Positions 51,309 to 60,820 are shown, numbered from the stretch's first letter. The stretch is DNA of 64,000 bases from Sideroxydans lithotrophicus ES-1 (GCF_000025705.1 NC_013959.1:763063-827062), one strand, 5' to 3'. Notes: a model not told the origin generated them from the sequence alone. Numbers and translations: made by a program.

Positions 51309-52789
51309 CAGAAGCGCTCCAGTTCGGGATGGGAGAGTTTTCCGTGATGGACATGCATGGCACCGAACTCGGCGCAGCGTTGCAGCGTCGGAACGGCTTT
51401 GCCGGGATTGAGCAGTCCGGATGGATCGAATGCGGCTTTGACGGCATGGAACTGCGCCAGCTCCGCGCTGCGGAACTGGATGCACATCTGGTCGATCTTC
51501 TCCATGCCGACACCATGTTCGCCGGTGATGGTGCCGCCGACTTCCACGCATAGCTGCAGGATGCCCTGGCCGAGCTCTTCGGCGCGATGCAGTTCGCCCT
51601 CCTTGTTGGCATCGAACAATATCAGCGGGTGCAGGTTGCCGTCGCCGGCGTGGAATACGTTGGCGACCGCCAATCCATATTCTTCCGACATCTCGCTGAT
51701 GCGGCGCAGCACATGCGGTAACTGGCGGCGCGGAATGGTGCCGTCCATGCAGTAATAATCCGGCGAGATGCGTCCCACAGCGGGAAAGGCCGACTTGCGT
51801 CCCTTCCAGAACAATTGCCGTTCGGCCTCGTCCACCGCGGTGCGCACTTCGGTCGCGCCGCTATCGGTCAAGATCCTGCGCATCGTCATGATGTACTCGG
51901 ATACTTCGGCATTGGTGCCGTCCAGTTCGCATAGCAGGATCGCTTCGGCATCGCGCGGATAACCGGCATGCACGAAATCCTCGGCCGCCTGGATGGCGAG
52001 CCTGTCCATCATTTCCAGTCCGGCCGGGATGATGCCTGCCGCGATGATCGCGCCGACCGCCTCGCCCGCTTTCACCACATCGTCGAATGCCGCGAGCACG
52101 ACCTGGGCGCGTTCCGGTCTGGCCAGCAATTTGACGGTGACCTCGACGATGATGCCGAGCATGCCTTCGGAACCGGTCATCAGTGCCAGCAGGTCATATC
52201 CGGGTGCATCCAGCGTCTCCGCGCCTATGGTGAGCAGTTCGCCTTCCGCCGTGACCACTTTCAACATCAGGATGTTGTGTACCGTCAGCCCGTATTTAAG
52301 GCAATGCACGCCGCCGGAATTCTCCGCGACATTGCCGCCTATGGTGCAGGCGATCTGCGAGGAGGGGTCCGGCGCGTAATACAGTCCGTATGCGGCTGCC
52401 GCTTCGGATATTGCCAGGTTGCGCACACCCGGTTGCACGGTGGCCATCGCGTTATGCGGATCGATGTGCAGGATGTTCCTGAATTTCGCCAGGCTCAGCA
52501 GTACCCCATTCGCCAAAGGCAGTGCGCCGCCGGAAAGTCCGGTGCCCGCGCCGCGCGCCACTACCGGTATGTCTTGCGCATGGCACAGGCGCATGATGCC
52601 TTGCACCTGCGCTATGGTCTCCGGCAGCACCACGACCATCGGCAGTTGCCGATAGACCGACAGCCCGTCGCATTCGAACGGGCGTAGCTGCTCCCTCTGG
52701 TCCAGTACCGATTCGGGCGGCAAGAAGTCGCGCAACGCCTTGATCAGCCCAGCATTCCGGGCAACTGTTTTTTCGGGTTGATGCGGCAA
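51308..52789 (-). CDS. glcD: Glycolate oxidase subunit GlcD
   Basis: 493 aa flavoprotein that oxidises glycolate to glyoxylate. FAD-binding PVVARGAGTGLSGGALPLAN and IACTIGGNVAENSGGVHCLK; C-terminal FAD-oxidase domain with VFHAGDGNLHPLILFD and TGEHGVGMEKIDQM. First gene of glcD-glcE-glcF-aminotransferase. In an autotroph this route would salvage the 2-phosphoglycolate produced by RuBisCO oxygenation (inference). Confidence 0.96.
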   Translation of the reverse strand: MPHQPEKTVARNAGLIKALRDFLPPESVLDQREQLRPFECDGLSVYRQLPMVVVLPETIAQVQGIMRLCHAQDIPVVARGAGTGLSGGALPLANGVLLSLAKFRNILHIDPHNAMATVQPGVRNLAISEAAAAYGLYYAPDPSSQIACTIGGNVAENSGGVHCLKYGLTVHNILMLKVVTAEGELLTIGAETLDAPGYDLLALMTGSEGMLGIIVEVTVKLLARPERAQVVLAAFDDVVKAGEAVGAIIAAGIIPAGLEMMDRLAIQAAEDFVHAGYPRDAEAILLCELDGTNAEVSEYIMTMRRILTDSGATEVRTAVDEAERQLFWKGRKSAFPAVGRISPDYYCMDGTIPRRQLPHVLRRISEMSEEYGLAVANVFHAGDGNLHPLILFDANKEGELHRAEELGQGILQLCVEVGGTITGEHGVGMEKIDQMCIQFRSAELAQFHAVKAAFDPSGLLNPGKAVPTLQRCAEFGAMHVHHGKLSHPELERF

Positions 52790-52840
52790 TCGAACTCCCG
52801 CGACAGATGTTTGTAATAATATTTATGTAAGCATAGTAAA

Positions 52841-52852
52841 TTAGTCGGGTAT
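52841..52852. promoter_or_regulatory. IscR/Rrf2-like half-site in the glcD-pirin gap
   Basis: TTAGTCGGGTAT, or ATACCCGACTAA on the other strand, equals one half of the type-1 IscR site (ATAxxxGACTA). The other half is poorly conserved. It lies in the divergent gap between glcD and the pirin gene. Weak evidence. Confidence 0.3.
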
Positions 52853-52933
52853 AAAATTCCAGTGACTAATTGCATAGGCCGGAGCGGCCATTTGGCCAGC
52901 CCGATCAGACCATCATCAACAAGGAGTGCGGAT

Positions 52934-53635
52934 ATGCCTGCGCTGCGAAAATCTCAAGACCGTGGATACGTCGATCACGGCTGGCTCAAGAGCTACCACT
53001 CGTTCTCGTTTGCCGACTATTACGATGCGGCCTATATGGGCTGGGGCAATCTGCGCGTCATCAACGAAGACCGCATCGATCCGGGTACCGGTTTCGGCAA
53101 GCATGGTCACCGCGATATGGAGATCATCAGTTATGTGCTGTCGGGCGAACTGGCGCATGAGGACAGCATGGGCAACGTCCAGAGCATCCCGCCGGGCGAC
53201 GTGCAGCGCATGAGCGCGGGCACAGGCGTGGTGCACAGCGAATTCAACCACGCCAAAGGCCAGGTCACCCACTTCCTGCAGATATGGATCATGCCGAACG
53301 TGACCGGCATCGCGCCGAGCTACGAGCAGAAGACCATTCCGGAACAAAACAAGCGCGGTACCCTGTGCCTCGTGGCTTCGCCCGATGGGGCGCAGGGCTC
53401 GGTCAGCATCCACGCCGATGCCAGGCTCTATGCGGGTCTTTTCGACGACGGCGAGCGGGCGCAACTGGCGCTGGATCCTGCACGCAAAGGCTATGTGCAT
53501 CTGGTGCGTGGCACGCTGCAGGTCAATGGCCGGAGAATCGGGGCAGGGGATGCGGTTCTGCTGGAACATGAGAACCTGGTCGAGCTGACCAATGGCATCG
53601 ATGCCGAAGTGCTGGTGTTCGACCTGCAAGCGTGA
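52934..53635 (+). CDS. Pirin family protein (YhhW-like)
   Basis: 233 aa bicupin. The metal-binding set lies in KHGHRDMEIISYVLSGELAH and GTGVVHSEFNHA. MPALRKSQDRGYVDHGWLKS matches the YhhW/pirin start. ATG 52934 is preceded by AAGGAG; a longer open frame upstream lacks support. E. coli YhhW has quercetinase activity in vitro; the physiological role here is unknown. Divergent from glcD. Confidence 0.92.
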   Translation: MPALRKSQDRGYVDHGWLKSYHSFSFADYYDAAYMGWGNLRVINEDRIDPGTGFGKHGHRDMEIISYVLSGELAHEDSMGNVQSIPPGDVQRMSAGTGVVHSEFNHAKGQVTHFLQIWIMPNVTGIAPSYEQKTIPEQNKRGTLCLVASPDGAQGSVSIHADARLYAGLFDDGERAQLALDPARKGYVHLVRGTLQVNGRRIGAGDAVLLEHENLVELTNGIDAEVLVFDLQA

Positions 53636-53813
53636 GTCCTGTCGGCTGCAGACAGGCCAGATGCGCAGCCGGCTGCGTCAACATGTCCCGATCCAGGACC
53701 ATGGCCGGAAGGGCGCGCAGTTGACGGACATGGTGATAGACTTGGACTGCGACTGAATATTGACGGCGGCTGCAACGCATGTTGCAAACGCCAACTTGCC
53801 CAAGGAAACGATC

Positions 53814-54446
53814 ATGGAAAGAGACAGAGAACACGAAGCCGAAGAAGACGATGGCTCCCCGTCGAAAGCCGACCTGCTGCGTGCCAAACTGAAGGTCGTC
53901 GCCCACTATGCGATGATCGGTTTTGCGCCCTTCGTGTCTGTCGTTGCCCTGGTTGTCGGCGTGATCGCGTTGACCAGTAACCAGTCCCAGGCGGACCGGG
54001 CAAAGCTCCAGGAATTGACTGCCAGGGTGGATGGTTTGAACGCAAGCCTGTCGGCCATCAGGAACGATCTGGAAACGCTCAAGCTGAATTCTGCGCGCGA
54101 AAAGAACCTGCATGCCGAAGAGCGCAAGAAGCTGGATGAGCAGGATGCGAAGATCATTCAGAGTGTCACGCACTTGCAGGTGAAGCTGAAGGTCTCTCCC
54201 ACGTTGGAAACGCAGTTGCGTGAAGCAGCCAGCGCCCCTGTGGCCGCATCTTCCGTTGCCGGTGCAGTCTCTGCGCCAGTTGCTGCACCCGCATTGCCGG
54301 CCGCCGGAAAAGACCAGACAGCGACTGCCACGAAACCGGCCGCACCTGCATCCAATGCAAAATCCAAACCGGAAGCTGCCGGCAAGAAGGAATCTCCACA
54401 GGTAAAAGCCATGCGGGATGCGATCGAGAAGTTCAACAAGCAATGA
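53814..54446 (+). CDS. Single-helix membrane protein with coiled coil, unknown
   Basis: 210 aa. Charged N-terminus (MERDREHEAEEDDGSPSKAD), one membrane helix (about residues 36-58, MIGFAPFVSVVALVVGVIAL), a coiled-coil stretch (about 65-130), then an Ala/Pro/Lys-rich tail ending in a short helix (VKAMRDAIEKFNKQ). No family recognised. Its make-up resembles the Pro/Ala protein at 44309, but no clear homology is visible. Confidence 0.72.
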   Translation: MERDREHEAEEDDGSPSKADLLRAKLKVVAHYAMIGFAPFVSVVALVVGVIALTSNQSQADRAKLQELTARVDGLNASLSAIRNDLETLKLNSAREKNLHAEERKKLDEQDAKIIQSVTHLQVKLKVSPTLETQLREAASAPVAASSVAGAVSAPVAAPALPAAGKDQTATATKPAAPASNAKSKPEAAGKKESPQVKAMRDAIEKFNKQ

Positions 54447-54500
54447 CCATCTGATACTTCTCCGCAGCAACGGCATCGGCTGTGGCGCCGGGCAAGCAAC

Positions 54501-55781
54501 TCAACTGGACCGGCACACAGCCAGCTCGCTCCATTCCGTCGTGTATCGTTGCGACCTGTTCCCTTTACGCATCGCCCATGACTGATGCGTCCCTTCGCCC
54601 AGGAGCTTCAGCGTCCCGCTGCCCATCCTGCGGTTGACGCGATCCAGCGCCGTCATCAGTGCATGCGATCTTTGCCGTGTCGCCACGTCGTCGAACAGGG
54701 TGTTGGGCCGGTTGGCAGCGGGGATGATATGGGTGAGCGTGACGCCGACCTTCTGGTAAGCGTGACCGCTGCGATAGATCTGGCGCAGTCCGTGCAGCGC
54801 TGCGCGACAGAACGAGCGGGTGTCGTCGGTAGGTTCGACCAGCGGTGTCAGGATATTCTGCTGGTATTGCGGCTCGTCTTCCTTGTGCGGGTTGGTGCGG
54901 ATATACACGTGGATGCCGCCGGCCATGGAATGCTGCTGGCGCAATTTTTCGGCGGCGCGGGTGGTGTAGGCGACCAGCGCCTGTTCCAGGTCGGGCAGGC
55001 TGGAGGTGAGTGTGCCGAACGAGCGGGAGCAGGTGATCTGCTGTTTTGCGGGTGCGACATCGTCCAGTTCCAGGCAGGCGCCGCCGTTCAGCTCTTCGAC
55101 GATGCGCTCGAATACGACACTGAACCTGGCGCCGAGCCGTTTGGCCGGAGTGCGTTTCAGGTCGAGCACGGAGCGGATGCCGATCTCCTGCAGTCTGGGG
55201 GCAGTGTGCCTGCCGATGCCCCACACTTCACCCACTTCGATCGAGGCGAGCAGCGTATCCAGTTCGACCGCGTTCATGCCGTTGAAGTCACATACGCCGC
55301 TAAAGCGGGAATTCTTCTTGGCGACATGGTTGGCGAGTTTGGCCAGCGTCTTGCTGGGGGCTATGCCCACGCATACCGGAATGCCGACGCATCGCCTGAT
55401 GGTCTCCCGCATCTGTTGGGCGTAGGCCGTGTGGTCGACTGGGATGCCGGTCAGATCGAGGAAAGACTCGTCTATCGAGTAGACCTCCTGGTTCGGGCTG
55501 AAGCGGGAAAGCAAAGACATCACGCGGTTGGAGAAGTCGGCATACAGGCTGTAGTTGGATGAGAAGGCGACGATGCCGTGCCGCCTGGCGAGGCCTTTCA
55601 TCTGGTACCACGGCGCGGCCATCTTCAGCCCGAGATCTTTGGCTTCCTGCGAACGCGACACCACGCAACCGTCGTTGTTGGAGAGCACGACCACGGGCTT
55701 GCCTTCCAGACCGGGCTGGAACACGCGTTCGCAGGAGACGTAGAAGTTATTGCAATCGACCAGTGCGATGGCGCGCTGCAT
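54501..55781 (-). CDS. umuC: DNA polymerase V catalytic subunit UmuC
   Basis: 426 aa Y-family polymerase for translesion synthesis. Catalytic carboxylates in [16 protein letters not shown] and [13 protein letters not shown]; the UmuC-type C-terminus ([20 protein letters not shown]) follows. It lies 2 bases after umuD in an SOS-type operon. Confidence 0.97.
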   Translation of the reverse strand: MQRAIALVDCNNFYVSCERVFQPGLEGKPVVVLSNNDGCVVSRSQEAKDLGLKMAAPWYQMKGLARRHGIVAFSSNYSLYADFSNRVMSLLSRFSPNQEVYSIDESFLDLTGIPVDHTAYAQQMRETIRRCVGIPVCVGIAPSKTLAKLANHVAKKNSRFSGVCDFNGMNAVELDTLLASIEVGEVWGIGRHTAPRLQEIGIRSVLDLKRTPAKRLGARFSVVFERIVEELNGGACLELDDVAPAKQQITCSRSFGTLTSSLPDLEQALVAYTTRAAEKLRQQHSMAGGIHVYIRTNPHKEDEPQYQQNILTPLVEPTDDTRSFCRAALHGLRQIYRSGHAYQKVGVTLTHIIPAANRPNTLFDDVATRQRSHALMTALDRVNRRMGSGTLKLLGEGTHQSWAMRKGNRSQRYTTEWSELAVCRSS

Positions 55782-55783
55782 GG

Positions 55784-56263
55784 CTACACTTTATGCACGT
55801 TCCACTGCACCACGCCCCAGATGGAAAAGTCATGCTCGGCGGTGATGGCGATGTCCGGGTAATCCGGATGTGCGGCGCGCAGCACCTTGCCTTGCGCGGT
55901 GTAGAGCAATTGCTTGACCGTGAATTCGCCGTCGATCACGGCGACCACCACGCAGCCGTGGGTGGCCGGTACGGAGCGGTCCACGACCAGCAGGTCGCCG
56001 TCGAAGATGCCGAGGTCGCGCATGGAGTGTCCGGCCACGCGCATGAAGAAGGTGGATTCGCGGTGCTGGATCAGGTGTTCGTCCAGGCTGAGACGGCGCT
56101 CGACGTAATCGTCGGCGGGCGACGGGAAGCCTGCCGGCACCGCCTTGCGCAACAGGGCCCGCTGTCTTTCGAACATGCTCTTGTTGGGATGCGTCAGCGA
56201 CAGCAGCGCGGAGTGGTTGGCGCGCCGCGCCGGGTTGGGGAAATTGCTATTCAAGTTGGCCAT
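55784..56263 (-). CDS. umuD: UmuD, self-cleaving polymerase V subunit
   Basis: 159 aa, LexA-like S24 peptidase fold. The Ala-Gly cleavage site is in [13 protein letters not shown] (about residue 44), the catalytic serine in [15 protein letters not shown] and the lysine in [13 protein letters not shown]. RecA-stimulated cleavage yields UmuD', the partner of UmuC. The operator 13 bases upstream indicates SOS control. Confidence 0.96.
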   Translation of the reverse strand: MANLNSNFPNPARRANHSALLSLTHPNKSMFERQRALLRKAVPAGFPSPADDYVERRLSLDEHLIQHRESTFFMRVAGHSMRDLGIFDGDLLVVDRSVPATHGCVVVAVIDGEFTVKQLLYTAQGKVLRAAHPDYPDIAITAEHDFSIWGVVQWNVHKV

Positions 56264-56275
56264 GGCATGATAGTT

Positions 56276-56324
56276 ACAGAACGAACGTTCTTTGCATGGT
56301 AAAGAACGTTCGTTCTGTTGTCAA
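56276..56324 (-). promoter_or_regulatory. SOS-type promoter/operator of umuDC
   Basis: On the - strand TTGACA (56319-56324), a 17-base spacer and TACCAT (56296-56301). ACAGAACGAACGTTCTTT (56276-56293) and its exact reverse complement (56301-56318) flank the -10 box as a perfect 18-base inverted repeat with a 7-base centre. Each arm contains GAAC-GTTC. It is not the CTGT-N8-ACAG box usual for proteobacterial LexA. Confidence 0.8.
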
Positions 56325-56337
56325 CCGGAGGTATGGA

Positions 56338-57216
56338 TCACTTGCCGCGCAGCAATGCCAGCGCCTGGGTCTCGCATGCGCGCCGGGTGTCCGCATCCAG
56401 CGTCTTCAGCCAGGCTTCGGGCATTTCTGCCGGGCCATACAGTGCGCCTGCCAGCATCCCGGCGATCGCTCCGGTGGTGTCGGCATCGCCGCCGCGGTTG
56501 ACCACGTCGACCAGGCAGTCGCGGAAATTATCGGTATCGAAGAAACCCTGGAACACTGCCGGGATCGTGTCAGCGACATAGCCGCTGGGATTGCTGCCGG
56601 ACTTTACCGCACGGAACCTGAATGCCGGGAATCGTGCCGCGAGCGGGTGGGCATGGTCGTGCAGCAGGTCGTTCTTGCTTGCGCCGCGCAAGGCATCCTG
56701 CAGCATGAACACCAGGCATTCGCAGGCGGCATCGGAGAGCGCGCAGTGGTGGGTGACATGCGCCTGGGCGCGACAGGCAGCGCGCACGGCGGCCTCTGCC
56801 TGGCCCAAGGTGGCGAGCGCCACGGGCAGCACGCGCATCGCGGCGCCGTTGCCTGCATCGTGGTCGGAATAGGGCGCCTCCGGATCGCCGGTCCTGCGGA
56901 ACTGCAGCAGGTTGCGCCGCACGGTGTTGCCGATGTCCACCGGCTTGGCGCGCATCCAGTTGTCGAATGCCAGCGCCGCAGCGAACGCGTCCACTTTCCC
57001 CTGCGCAAGTATGGAATCGCCGAGTGCGAGCGACATGGTGGTGTCGTCGGTGACCTGTCCCGGTTTCAGGTGCAGCCAGCCGCCGCCGCGCAGCGTGTCG
57101 TGGACGCCGTATTGCGCCGCGATCTCGCGCGGCGTCATGAACTCCACCGTCGCACCCAGCGCATCGCCGATGGCGAGGCCAAGGTAGGCGGCGATGGCGC
57201 GATCGGTGGTGATCAT
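56338..57216 (-). CDS. draG: Dinitrogenase reductase-activating glycohydrolase DraG
   Basis: 292 aa ADP-ribosylglycohydrolase. It removes ADP-ribose from NifH and so restores nitrogenase activity. Binuclear Mn ligands in GQVTDDTTMSLALGDS and in RGGDADTTGAIAGM; GLAIGDALGATVEFMTPREI at the N-terminus is the DraG form. It is the last gene of the nifB operon (7 bases after nifQ). The partner transferase draT is not in the window. Confidence 0.93.
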   Translation of the reverse strand: MITTDRAIAAYLGLAIGDALGATVEFMTPREIAAQYGVHDTLRGGGWLHLKPGQVTDDTTMSLALGDSILAQGKVDAFAAALAFDNWMRAKPVDIGNTVRRNLLQFRRTGDPEAPYSDHDAGNGAAMRVLPVALATLGQAEAAVRAACRAQAHVTHHCALSDAACECLVFMLQDALRGASKNDLLHDHAHPLAARFPAFRFRAVKSGSNPSGYVADTIPAVFQGFFDTDNFRDCLVDVVNRGGDADTTGAIAGMLAGALYGPAEMPEAWLKTLDADTRRACETQALALLRGK

Positions 57217-57223
57217 GAGCGTG

Positions 57224-57973
57224 CTAGTCTTCGGGGCCGAAACAGTTCAGATAGTCGGTACAGTATTCGCAGCTCGGTGCGCGACAGGCGTTGATGCCTT
57301 CCTGTTCGCATAATTGCTTGTAGAGGAATTTCTTCCATTTCATGTCGTGCACGTTCTTCGCCGCGAGCGAGGGAAAGTTCTGCTTCATCAGGCGGCTGAG
57401 ATAGTCGCGCGACCACAGGCCCAGGTCCTGCCACAGATGGTCGCTGGCCATGCATGCGGCAGTGACGATCTCGGCCATCCAGTGTTCCGACTGGTTCCTG
57501 TGGGCGCGGTGCTCGAGCAGCAGGCCGAGCACGTCGTCGCGTTCCAGCGCGCGCGGATCGGCGGTGCATTCGATGTTGCGGATCACCAGTTCGACGCCGG
57601 GAAAGTGGCACGCCAGCAGTTCGGAGAAATCCTTTTCGTTCAAACCCAGAGCGGGCGGCAGTGCGCCTCTGCCATCGATCTGGCTGGCGATCATCTGCGC
57701 GAACAGCTCATCGTTGGGCAAACCGGCGGCATGCGCCATCAGTTCGCCATGCAGGCCCGGGATTTGAAGATCGCCTTTCACGTTCGTCCTTTCTCCCGCT
57801 TGCGGGAGATAACCAGCGACTCGCCCGCTTGCGGGCTTATAACCAACCACTTGGCAACCGTCTTTTGGTTGCTTAGTGGGATGGCTAGTTGTTTCATCAG
57901 TCGAATGGCTAGTAGTCCCACCAGAGTTAGAGAGAGGGGCTTCTTGCTGCCTGTGCATGACGTTGGTTCGCAT
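57224..57973 (-). CDS. nifQ: Molybdenum-supply protein NifQ with repeat-derived N-terminus
   Basis: 249 aa. NifQ carries an Fe-S-Mo cluster to the cofactor scaffold. The C-terminal ligand motif C-x4-C-x2-C-x5-C (C230, C235, C238, C244) is complete. The conserved part starts near residue 75 (HGELMAHAAGLPNDELFAQM). Residues about 41-63 are translated from repeat hairpins at 57792-57836, and the first 40 residues resemble nothing I know. ATG 57973 has GGAAGG 4 bases upstream. An internal start (for example the Met at residue 79) is possible. Confidence 0.92.
   Translation of the reverse strand: MRTNVMHRQQEAPLSNSGGTTSHSTDETTSHPTKQPKDGCQVVGYKPASGRVAGYLPQAGERTNVKGDLQIPGLHGELMAHAAGLPNDELFAQMIASQIDGRGALPPALGLNEKDFSELLACHFPGVELVIRNIECTADPRALERDDVLGLLLEHRAHRNQSEHWMAEIVTAACMASDHLWQDLGLWSRDYLSRLMKQNFPSLAAKNVHDMKWKKFLYKQLCEQEGINACRAPSCEYCTDYLNCFGPED
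57792..57836. repeat. REP-like hairpins inside the 5' part of nifQ
   Basis: TCTCCCGC-TT-GCGGGAGA (57792-57809) and GCCCGC-TT-GCGGGC (57823-57836), each followed by TAACCA-like bases. Same core as the CCCTCTCCCGC family but shortened. Read through by nifQ without a stop. Confidence 0.75.
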
Positions 57974-57986
57974 GATGCCTTCCGCC

Positions 57987-58779
<793 letters not shown>

Positions 58780-58790
58780 GATCGAATTTC

Positions 58791-59045
58791 TCAGGCGGCC
58801 AGTTTTTGCAGCGGGATGCCGGTGAGCGAACCCGGCGGATTCATCGCGTCGCCATCCTCGTTGAGGATCGCACCTTCGATCGGACAGATGGTGGCGCACT
58901 GCGGATCCTCGAAGTCGCCCGCACATTCGGTGCACTTGTTCGGGTCGATCAGAAAGTGCGGCTTCGCTTCGTAGATCGCCTTGCTCGGGCACAGCGGTTC
59001 GCATGCCCAGCAATTGACGCAGGATTCGATGATTTCGAGTGCCAT
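58791..59045 (-). CDS. fdxN: 2[4Fe-4S] ferredoxin FdxN type
   Basis: 84 aa. Cluster one ESCVNCWACEPLCPSKA, cluster two KCTECAGDFEDPQCATICPI (C-x2-C-x8-C-x3-C). Next to nifB, as in many diazotrophs, where such ferredoxins support NifB or nitrogenase with electrons. ATG 59045 preceded by AAAGGAAA; five further codons upstream are open but unneeded. Same type as the ferredoxin at 29591. Confidence 0.94.
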   Translation of the reverse strand: MALEIIESCVNCWACEPLCPSKAIYEAKPHFLIDPNKCTECAGDFEDPQCATICPIEGAILNEDGDAMNPPGSLTGIPLQKLAA

Positions 59046-59073
59046 GTTGTTTCCTTTCAACTAACCTGTCTTA

Positions 59074-59190
59074 GTCCCTCGCCCGCAAGCGGGAGAGGGG
59101 TTGGGGTGAGGGGAGGGATTCGAAGTGGAACGCCGTCAGTTGTTCGTAGCCCCTCATCCTCAATCCTTCTCCCGCCCGCGGGAGAAGGAA
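59074..59190. repeat. REP-like repeat pair between nifB and fdxN
   Basis: CCCTCGCCCGC-AA-GCGGGAGAGGG (59076-59099) and CCTTCTCCCGC-CC-GCGGGAGAAGG (59165-59188), opposed with GGGTGAGGGG and CCCCTCATCC as inner arms. Same architecture as the pair between nifU and nifS. Confidence 0.88.
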
Positions 59191-59204
59191 GCCAGAACAG
59201 CTTG

Positions 59205-60710
59205 TTAAGCCACCTTTTGTTGCTCGTCCGCCTTCGTTTCCAGCTTGCCCGCCACGCGCATCTCTTCGTATACCTTGAGGATCGCTTCCTCGATCGTTTC
59301 CATCGCGTGTTCGCCGTTCGGCTGGATGCCTGCGGCCTCCAGCGGCCCCCAGGGTTCGTAGCCGACCTTGCTGCACAGCACGACTTCACAACCGGCCAGT
59401 TCGCGGATGGTCACATCGAGTGCGCTTTCGCCGTCGCCGCAGGTGTCGCCGCCTTCACAGTACGGAATGGTCTTGCGGTGGCTGATGAAACGCACGCCCT
59501 CGGACGAAGCTTCGTAGATCAGGAACTCGCTGGCATGACCGAAGTGTTCGTTGATCACGCCGCCGCCCTTGGTGGCGACCGCCATCAGCACCGGACGTGT
59601 CACTTCTTTCTTCTGGATGCCCTGGATGCTGACCAGCTGCACCTTGGCTTCTTTCGCCAGACGTTTGCTTTCCAGTTCCTCGTTGATGGCCGCATGTACC
59701 TCGGCGCGCATCTTCATTGCCTCGGGATAATTGATGTCCATCTGCTCGATCTTGTCCATGGTGAACTCGGCACCGCGATCCTCGCCCAGCAGCCCCACCG
59801 CATCGGCACGGCACTGGCGGCAGTGGCGCATCATGTTCATGTCGCCCGCACACGCATCCTGCAAGGCCTGCAGCTCGTCGTGGGTCGGGCCGCGCTGACC
59901 GGTGAGACCGTAGTAGGTGCCGTGTTCGGCTTCGGAGATCAGCGGCATCACGTTGTGCAGGAACGCACCTTTGGATTTGACGATCTTCGAGACTTCTTCC
60001 AGATGCTTGTCGTTCACGCCGGGGATCATCACCGAGTTCACCTTCACCAGGATGCCCTTGGCGACCAGCATCTCCAGGCCCTTCTGTTGCTGCTCGATGA
60101 GGATGGCCGCACCTTCGCGTCCCTTGATACGCTTGTTCTTCCAGAAGATCCAAGGATAGATCTGCGCCCCCACGTCGGGATCGACGCAGTTGATGGTGAT
60201 GGTCACGTGGTCGATGTTGTGCTTGGACAACTCCTCCACATGCTCCGGCAGCGACAGGCCGTTGGTGGACACGCACAGCTTGATGTCCGGCGCCTGCTCG
60301 GCCAACTGGCTGAACGTGGAGAACGTGCGCTCCGGGTTGGCCAAAGGATCGCCGGGGCCGGCGATGCCCAGCACCGTCATCTGCGGGATGGTCGCCGCGA
60401 CGGCCAATACTTTCTTCACGGCCTGATCCGGATGGTGCAATTCGGACACCACGCCCGGACGGGACTCGTTGGCGCAGTCGTATTTGCGGTTGCAGTAATT
60501 GCACTGGATGTTGCATGCAGGGGCCACCGCCACATGCATGCGTGCGAAGTAGTGGTGCGCTTCCTCGGAATAACACGGGTGGTTGAACACCTTCTGGCGG
60601 ATATGCTCCGGCAGATGGTTCATCTGGTCGTCGGTCGAGCCGCACGACCCGGCGGAACAGCCTCCTTTGGGAGCTTCGCTTGCTGCGTTGTTGATGACGG
60701 GTAGTTGCAC
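59205..60710 (-). CDS. nifB: FeMo-cofactor core synthase NifB
   Basis: 501 aa radical SAM enzyme that fuses two [4Fe-4S] clusters with a carbide to form NifB-co. The SAM cluster motif is in PACNIQCNYCNRKYDC; further cysteines are CRQCRADAVGLLGEDRG. The C-terminal domain (about 385-490, VLMAVATKGGGVINEHFGHA, CEVVLCSKVGYEPWGPLEAA) is NifX-like. First gene of the nifB-fdxN-nifO-like-ferredoxin-nifQ-draG operon, under a sigma-54/NifA promoter. Confidence 0.98.
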   Translation of the reverse strand: MQLPVINNAASEAPKGGCSAGSCGSTDDQMNHLPEHIRQKVFNHPCYSEEAHHYFARMHVAVAPACNIQCNYCNRKYDCANESRPGVVSELHHPDQAVKKVLAVAATIPQMTVLGIAGPGDPLANPERTFSTFSQLAEQAPDIKLCVSTNGLSLPEHVEELSKHNIDHVTITINCVDPDVGAQIYPWIFWKNKRIKGREGAAILIEQQQKGLEMLVAKGILVKVNSVMIPGVNDKHLEEVSKIVKSKGAFLHNVMPLISEAEHGTYYGLTGQRGPTHDELQALQDACAGDMNMMRHCRQCRADAVGLLGEDRGAEFTMDKIEQMDINYPEAMKMRAEVHAAINEELESKRLAKEAKVQLVSIQGIQKKEVTRPVLMAVATKGGGVINEHFGHASEFLIYEASSEGVRFISHRKTIPYCEGGDTCGDGESALDVTIRELAGCEVVLCSKVGYEPWGPLEAAGIQPNGEHAMETIEEAILKVYEEMRVAGKLETKADEQQKVA

Positions 60711-60743
60711 GATGTGTCCTCCGGTAAGGTCTGGCTGAGTATG

Positions 60744-60759
60744 AGCAAACAGCGTGCCC
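60744..60759 (-). promoter_or_regulatory. sigma-54 promoter of the nifB operon
   Basis: Read on the - strand: GGGCACGCTGTTTGCT, matching TGGCACG-N4-TTGCW except for the first base. It lies 34-49 bases upstream of the nifB start. Confidence 0.85.
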
Positions 60760-60820
60760 GACAGATTTTGTCGCCTAACTCATTGTTTTATATATGGCGC
60801 GTTTGAATGCCATGCACCAC

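Noticed and set aside
58806..60704. 632-codon open frame on the + strand across fdxN and nifB
   Set aside because: Antisense shadow; nifB and fdxN are unambiguous on the other strand.
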